64,000 bases of DNA from Levilactobacillus brevis (lineage in GTDB: Bacteria; Bacillota; Bacilli; Lactobacillales; Lactobacillaceae), in NCBI GenBank assembly GCA_021383565.1, contig CP079699.1, forward strand, positions 620,001 to 684,000. The letters are read 5' to 3'. Both the position numbers and the translations under genes were made by a program. The notes beneath the pieces are model-generated. The model had not been told where the DNA came from and searched no databases. It worked only from the letters and a program-made list of their open reading frames with translations. Below are positions 59,079 to 64,000 of this stretch, piece by piece; position 1 is the first letter of the stretch, and the number at the start of each line of letters is the position of its first letter.

Positions 59079-62000
59079 ATGCGGTTGAAGACATTAGAAA
59101 TTAGCGGGTTCAAATCCTTTGCAGATAAAACCCGAATTGACTTTTTGCCGGGAATGACCGGCATCGTCGGCCCCAACGGTAGTGGCAAGAGTAATATCTC
59201 CGAAGCCGTCCGTTGGGTTTTGGGGGAACAATCCGCGAAGAGTTTACGGGGCAGTAAGATGCCCGACGTTATCTTTGCGGGGTCGGCGGATCGGCATCCG
59301 CTGAACAGAGCGGCCGTGTCGATTACGCTAGACAATAGCGATCACTATCTAAAGAGTGACTATACGGAACTAACCATTAGTCGGATTCTCTACCGGTCCG
59401 GCGACAGTGAGTACCAACTGAATGGTCAAAATTGCCGGCTGCGTGACATCACGGAACTGTTGATGGATTCGGGGATGGGGCAGGACTCCTTCTCGATCAT
59501 TTCGCAGGGCCGAGTGGAGGCCATCTTCAACAGCAAGCCGGAAGACCGCCGAAACATCATTGAAGAGGTTGCGGGGGTTTATAAATACCGGAAGCACAAG
59601 GAAAAGGCGCAGCGAGAACTCGAAGAAACGATGACCTACCTGCACCGGGTGGAAGACATCATTGCGGAGTTGGAAGGTCGACTGGAGCCGCTTGAGGAAC
59701 AGAGTAGCCTGGCGGAAGACTATCTGGACCAGCAGAAGAAGTACGCACTGTTAGAAAAGACCCAGTTGGTCCGGCAGTTGCATACGGAGCTGGCACAGAA
59801 AGGGACGGCCGATGAGGCGGTCACCGAGAAACAACAGCAGGTGGCCGATCACCAGTCCGCCGAACGCAAACAAACGGCGGCCGTACAAGCGTTGAAGCAA
59901 CAACAAGCCGACCTGCTCACCCAAAAGGATGACTTGCAGGCCAAGCTTGTGGCGGCCACGCAACAGGTTGAACAGTGTCAGGGTCAGGTGAACTTGTCTG
60001 GTGAGCAGCAACGCCATCAAGACGAGCAACGGCAGGCGGCGGCCGAACAGGTCAAGCAACTCACGGCGAATGCCGAGCGTAGCCGCCAGCAGTTGGCCAC
60101 CACGGAACAGGCCTTACACGATTTGACGGCGCAACTGAAGACCGCTAAGCAGGAGATTCAGACGTTGGTCAAGGCCACCGCCCCCCAGACGCTGACCGAT
60201 CTGCGCGCGAAGTTAGAAGAGCTGCGGACGACCTATTTCGATCAGAAACAAGCGGTCGCCAACTGGCGTAACCAACGCCAGTATATCCAGCAGAATCAGG
60301 AACGGTTATTGCAACAGGGCGAACGGGTTGCCCGGCGGATCGCCGATTTACGCGCGGCCGAGCAACAGGCACGAGCTAAGGTTGAAACGGCGACCCAGGC
60401 GGCGACCAGTCATAAGACGGCGCTCAATGAGGCCGAACAGGCGCTGGATCAGGAAGCCGGACGCTACCAGCACCAGCAACAGACCTACCGTCAGCTTCAA
60501 CACAACTGGCAGGCGGCACTCGAAGTCTACCAACGCGCGCAGACCAAGGCGGCCAGTCAACAGGCGTCTTCGGCCGAGTACGGTGGATTTTATCAGGGTG
60601 TCCGGGCAATTTTGAAACAACGCCAACGGTTCACTGGCCTGTTAGGCGCCGTGTCGGAGCTTCTCGACGTACCGGAGCGTTACACGGTGGCCGTGGAATA
60701 CGCCTTGGGAGGCCAGCTCCAGCAGGTGGTGGTCGACAATGAGACTACGGCCAAACAAGCCGTGAGTTATTTGCGTCAACAACGGGCCGGACGCGCCACC
60801 TTTCTGCCGTTAACGGCCATTCGGGGGCGGCAGATTGATCACGCCACGCGCCAGCAGGTCACCCAGCTAACGGGTTTTCTCGGTATCGGGAGTGACCTAG
60901 TCAAGATTGATGCGCGTGCGCAGAGTATCCTAGGCCATCTGTTGGGGACCACCATTTTTGCGGCAGACTTAGACACTGCAGTGGCCATCAGTCAGCAGAT
61001 TCATCACCGCTACCGGGTCGTGAGCCTGGCGGGGGATGTCGTGAGTGCCAGTGGCGCGATTACCGGTGGTCAAAACCGGCAGACCCACAGCAGTGTGCTC
61101 CGGCAGCAACAGGAATTGCAACAGCTCCAGGCGTCAATCGCCAAGATGAAGCCGCAACTCCAGGCACAGGAAGCCAAGATTAAGGCCGCTCGTGAAGACC
61201 TGGTCGCCAGTGAGCAGCGAAGCCAGACGCTCCAAGTCAAGATCAATCAGCTCCAGCCGCAGTGTCGGCAATTGGACGATGCCTTGGCGAGCGCACAGAC
61301 GACGCTGGCTCAAGCCAGTCGGCAGGTGCAGGCAGCCCAGTTAGACATTGACCAGGCGAAGAATGCCGGGGATGACCAACAAGATGCCCATCTCGCCGAG
61401 CAGATTTTGACCGGCGAGAAGCAGATTACGACGACTGAGACGCAGGTTCAGACCGTACAGAAGCAGATTGAAACGGTCACGGCCGAACAGGCAACCAAGC
61501 AGAAACAATTAACTGAAAAGCAAGCTTGGCAGGCCGCTGCGAAGGAACGCCAGCAACAGCAACGGACGGCTTGTACCGATTTACGCCAACAGGTTGAATC
61601 TGCTCAGAACCAGATCACGCAACTAAACACCCAACTACAACAGCTGGCGCAGCGTGAGGCGCTGACTCCGGCGGCCGCTAAGCAGCAGTTGGCTCAGGCC
61701 CAGACCGATCGTCAACAGATTGAAGCCCAGCTCAAGGCCGCTGATGGGCAGTTGACCACGGTTAACGACCAGCTCGAAACGGCCGAGACCGCCAATCAAC
61801 GTACCAGTGGCTTGCTGCAATTGGCCAACGATGACTTGCAGAAGGCCCAGGTACAGCAGACCCGGTTGGCCGCGTTGATCGACCAACAGCAGAATCAGTT
61901 GTCCGAGAAGTATCAGCTGAGTCTGGCGGGGGCCGAGCAGGAAGTTAGTGACTTGCCGGATAACGAGCTTGCCGTCCAACTGAAATTGCTCAAGAAGGGC

Positions 62001-62633
62001 CTCGACGAGATCGGGACGGTCAACGTGAATGCGATTGCCGAATACCGTGAGGTGCGGGAACGCTACGATTTTCTGACCAAACAACGTGACGATCTCCTGA
62101 CGGCGCGCGATCAGTTGACGGCGACCATGGACGAACTCGACGGTCAGGTCAAGCGGCGCTTCAAACAAAGCTTCGATCAGATTGCCGCTAAGTTCGCCGC
62201 CACCTTTCAACAGATGTTTGGCGGGGGAAAGGCCGAGCTGGTCCTCACCGATCCGCACGACCTTCTGACCACCGGTATCGACATCATGGCACAGCCACCA
62301 GGCAAGAAGTTCCAGAACATGGGGCTCCTCTCCGGGGGCGAACGGGCGTTGACCGCAATTACGCTATTATTTGCTATTTTACAAGTTCAACCCGTGCCAT
62401 TCTGTATTTTGGACGAAGTGGAGGCGGCCCTTGATCCGGCCAACGTGACCCGCTTCGCCCGTTATATTCACCAATTCCAAGATCAGACTCAGTTCATCGT
62501 GATTACCCACCGTCAAGAAACGATGGTGCAGGCCGATATTTTATACGGGGTAACCATGCAAGAGTCCGGCGTTTCCAAGATGGTCGCCGTGGATCTGGAT
62601 CACGAAACCACTACGGAAGGGAAGCAATCCTAA
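59079..62633 (+). CDS. smc: Chromosome segregation ATPase SMC
   Basis: Core of the SMC-ScpAB condensin that organises and separates chromosomes. The N-terminal head has 'GIVGPNGSGKSNISEAVRWV'. Coiled-coil arms span about 170-500 and 670-1010, a hinge lies near 515-660 ('AVEYALGGQLQQVVVDNETT'), and the C-terminal head has 'NMGLLSGGERALTAITLLFA' and 'FCILDEVEAALD'. The arms are unusually rich in Gln and Ala. The 1184 residues are normal. GTAAGGATGACTAACG precedes the ATG. The stop overlaps the ftsY start by one base. Confidence 0.97.
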   Translation: MRLKTLEISGFKSFADKTRIDFLPGMTGIVGPNGSGKSNISEAVRWVLGEQSAKSLRGSKMPDVIFAGSADRHPLNRAAVSITLDNSDHYLKSDYTELTISRILYRSGDSEYQLNGQNCRLRDITELLMDSGMGQDSFSIISQGRVEAIFNSKPEDRRNIIEEVAGVYKYRKHKEKAQRELEETMTYLHRVEDIIAELEGRLEPLEEQSSLAEDYLDQQKKYALLEKTQLVRQLHTELAQKGTADEAVTEKQQQVADHQSAERKQTAAVQALKQQQADLLTQKDDLQAKLVAATQQVEQCQGQVNLSGEQQRHQDEQRQAAAEQVKQLTANAERSRQQLATTEQALHDLTAQLKTAKQEIQTLVKATAPQTLTDLRAKLEELRTTYFDQKQAVANWRNQRQYIQQNQERLLQQGERVARRIADLRAAEQQARAKVETATQAATSHKTALNEAEQALDQEAGRYQHQQQTYRQLQHNWQAALEVYQRAQTKAASQQASSAEYGGFYQGVRAILKQRQRFTGLLGAVSELLDVPERYTVAVEYALGGQLQQVVVDNETTAKQAVSYLRQQRAGRATFLPLTAIRGRQIDHATRQQVTQLTGFLGIGSDLVKIDARAQSILGHLLGTTIFAADLDTAVAISQQIHHRYRVVSLAGDVVSASGAITGGQNRQTHSSVLRQQQELQQLQASIAKMKPQLQAQEAKIKAAREDLVASEQRSQTLQVKINQLQPQCRQLDDALASAQTTLAQASRQVQAAQLDIDQAKNAGDDQQDAHLAEQILTGEKQITTTETQVQTVQKQIETVTAEQATKQKQLTEKQAWQAAAKERQQQQRTACTDLRQQVESAQNQITQLNTQLQQLAQREALTPAAAKQQLAQAQTDRQQIEAQLKAADGQLTTVNDQLETAETANQRTSGLLQLANDDLQKAQVQQTRLAALIDQQQNQLSEKYQLSLAGAEQEVSDLPDNELAVQLKLLKKGLDEIGTVNVNAIAEYREVRERYDFLTKQRDDLLTARDQLTATMDELDGQVKRRFKQSFDQIAAKFAATFQQMFGGGKAELVLTDPHDLLTTGIDIMAQPPGKKFQNMGLLSGGERALTAITLLFAILQVQPVPFCILDEVEAALDPANVTRFARYIHQFQDQTQFIVITHRQETMVQADILYGVTMQESGVSKMVAVDLDHETTTEGKQS

Positions 62634-64000
62634 TGGGATTATTTGATATTTTTCGGCGCCGGGCGAAGAAAGAACCCGCCAGCGAAGCGCCAGAATCAGT
62701 TGCTAGTAGCGCGGCACCGGCAGCCACAAGTGCCGCCGCTGCAGAAAGTACGGCCTCGGTAGCACCAAGTAGCGCCAGTGAAGCGACTAGTCACGCGGCG
62801 GAAACGGCGACGCCAGAGTCTACCGCAACTTCGACCGAGAGCAGTGCCGCTGCGCCATCAACACCAGCTAGTGCGGCACCGTCATCAGTGGCCGTTGCGG
62901 AACAGTCCGCAGCGGTGTCGATGACGACCGACTCCAGTGCGGCCGTTGAACCGGCGACAACGCCAACTAGCGAGGCGTCAGTGGCCTCGGTAGCACCAGC
63001 ACAATCGAGCACCGCGTCAACCGCCAGTGAAGCGTCTGGCGCAACGACTGAATCGGAGGTAGCCGGGGCATCGTCTGCCGCGACGCCTGTCGAATCGGCA
63101 CCAGCGACGACGCCGGCCGACCAGAACGTCGAAAATGACCAGCCCGTCAGTGATGAACAGCTCTACGATAAAGGGTTAGAGAAGACTCGGCACACCTTTG
63201 GCGAACGGTTGAACGCCTTATTGGCGAACTTCCGGCACGTGGATGAGAGCTTCTTCGATGATTTGGAAGAAACGCTGATTGGCGCCGATGTCGGGTTCGA
63301 CATGGCCGTTAAGCTCAGCGACGAATTGCGTGACGAAGTGAAGCTACAGAACGCCAAGAAGTCCGCGGATGTCCAAAACGTCGTGGTCGAGAAGTTGGTT
63401 GAAATCTATGACGCGGCCGGTAACGACGAGAGTACCGCGTTGAACATGGCTAAGGAAGGCCCAACCGTCATCCTCTTTGTCGGGGTCAACGGTGTCGGTA
63501 AGACCACGACTATTGGTAAGATGGCCAACCGGTATCACCAGGCGGGCAAGAAGGTTCTCTTGGCCGCGGCCGATACGTTTAGAGCCGGTGCCACGGAACA
63601 ACTGGACGTCTGGGCCAAGCGCGCGGACGTCGATATCGTGACGGGCAAGCCGCAATCGGATCCCGCCGCTGTGGTCTTTGACGCCGTGCAGAAGGCTAAA
63701 CGCGAAGACTACGATATTCTCTTTGTTGATACGGCTGGTCGGCTGCAGAACAAGGTAAACTTGATGAACGAGTTGGCCAAAATGAAGCGGATCATTACGC
63801 GTGAAATCCCGACGGCACCGCACGAAGTCCTTTTGGTGCTGGATGCCACGACTGGGCAAAACGCGTTGACGCAGGCCAAGTTGTTCAAGGAATCCACGGA
63901 CGTGACGGGCATCGTATTAACCAAGCTCGACGGCACGGCCCGTGGGGGAATTGTTTTGGCCATTCGTAATGAACTGCATGTTCCCGTGAAGTTCATCGGC
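62633..64000 (+). CDS. ftsY: Signal recognition particle receptor FtsY (3'-truncated by window)
   Basis: The SRP receptor GTPase that docks ribosomes at the membrane. 456 codons are visible and the frame is still open at the right edge. 'MGLFDIFRRR' is followed by a low-complexity segment (about 15-160) made almost only of Ala, Ser, Thr, Pro, Val and Glu. The N domain follows ('LYDKGLEKTRHTFGERLNAL'), then the G domain with G1 'GVNGVGKTT' at 284-292, 'AADTFRAGATEQL', 'DTAGRLQNK' and 'TKLDGTARGG'. The start overlaps the smc stop. Confidence 0.96.
   Translation, partial: MGLFDIFRRRAKKEPASEAPESVASSAAPAATSAAAAESTASVAPSSASEATSHAAETATPESTATSTESSAAAPSTPASAAPSSVAVAEQSAAVSMTTDSSAAVEPATTPTSEASVASVAPAQSSTASTASEASGATTESEVAGASSAATPVESAPATTPADQNVENDQPVSDEQLYDKGLEKTRHTFGERLNALLANFRHVDESFFDDLEETLIGADVGFDMAVKLSDELRDEVKLQNAKKSADVQNVVVEKLVEIYDAAGNDESTALNMAKEGPTVILFVGVNGVGKTTTIGKMANRYHQAGKKVLLAAADTFRAGATEQLDVWAKRADVDIVTGKPQSDPAAVVFDAVQKAKREDYDILFVDTAGRLQNKVNLMNELAKMKRIITREIPTAPHEVLLVLDATTGQNALTQAKLFKESTDVTGIVLTKLDGTARGGIVLAIRNELHVPVKFIG

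Noticed and set aside
62791-63012. Reverse-strand Ala/Val/Asp-rich ORF inside ftsY
   Set aside because: It is the antisense of the low-complexity Ala/Ser/Thr region of ftsY, where stop codons are rare on the other strand.

Overview
This window is a stretch of Lactobacillaceae core chromosome, most like the Levilactobacillus brevis / Lactiplantibacillus neighbourhood. The assignment is inferred from gene order (pbp-rpmG-yqgN-rhomboid-yqgQ-glcK; glnR-glnA; rplU-prp-rpmA; efp-asp23-nusB-folD-xseAB-ispA-tlyA-argR-recN; gmk-rpoZ-coaBC-priA-fmt-rsmB-stp-prkC-rsgA-rpe-thiN; recG-plsX-acpP-rnc-smc-ftsY). A Lactobacillales-type DUF3042 gene, a Phe T-box upstream of pheST, frequent TTG/GTG starts and moderately high GC for a lactobacillus point the same way. 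I see no rRNA, tRNA, prophage, insertion sequence or CRISPR array.

Layout. 1-301: end of a HxlR-type regulator. 302-6792: T-box, pheS-pheT, mltG-udk, greA. 6840-7213: small HesB-like gene. 7214-10530: an intergenic region with two structured repeat copies, then a reverse-strand YfhO membrane protein. 10647-16405: class B PBP, rpmG, folate-salvage enzyme, rhomboid, yqgQ, glucokinase, rhodanese-like protein. 16594-18630: reverse-strand DUF3042 gene, glycerophosphodiesterase-miaA. 18677-20525: glnR-glnA behind a GlnR box. 21092-23459: a three-gene unit of unknown purpose whose last member resembles an all-alpha dUTPase. 23779-24408: TetR-type regulator. 24442-25657: rplU-prp-rpmA. 25863-35463: peptidase, efp, asp23-nusB, folD-xseA-xseB-ispA-tlyA, argR, recN. 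35528-38255: a Cna-B surface protein and a small secreted protein. 38306-38696: a reverse-strand YolD-like gene between two LexA boxes. 38966-49310: gmk-rpoZ, coaBC-priA, fmt-rsmB-stp-prkC. 49377-51687: rsgA-rpe-thiN. 51881-58294: rpmB (reverse), gls24-fakA, recG-plsX-acpP. 58313-64000: rnc-smc-ftsY; ftsY runs off the right edge.

How the genes fit together. Most loci serve translation (pheST, rpmG, rplU, rpmA, rpmB, efp, fmt, rsmB, rsgA, miaA), replication and repair (recN, recG, priA, xseAB, smc), the envelope (mltG, class B PBP, YfhO, PASTA kinase/phosphatase pair, plsX-acpP-fakA) and nitrogen or arginine control (glnR-glnA, argR).

The most interesting signal lies between the genes. It is a dispersed intergenic repeat family, with full copies at about 7512-7722 and 43882-44074, a minimal copy at about 7790-7877 and partial copies at about 12814, 20563 and 28621. 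The full copies fold into one long closing helix plus three hairpins. Stem sequences differ between copies while pairing is kept, which suggests selection on structure. Also notable are the LexA-boxed YolD-like gene, a cysteine-free CoaBC, the unexplained dUTPase-like operon and a probable ATT start codon.
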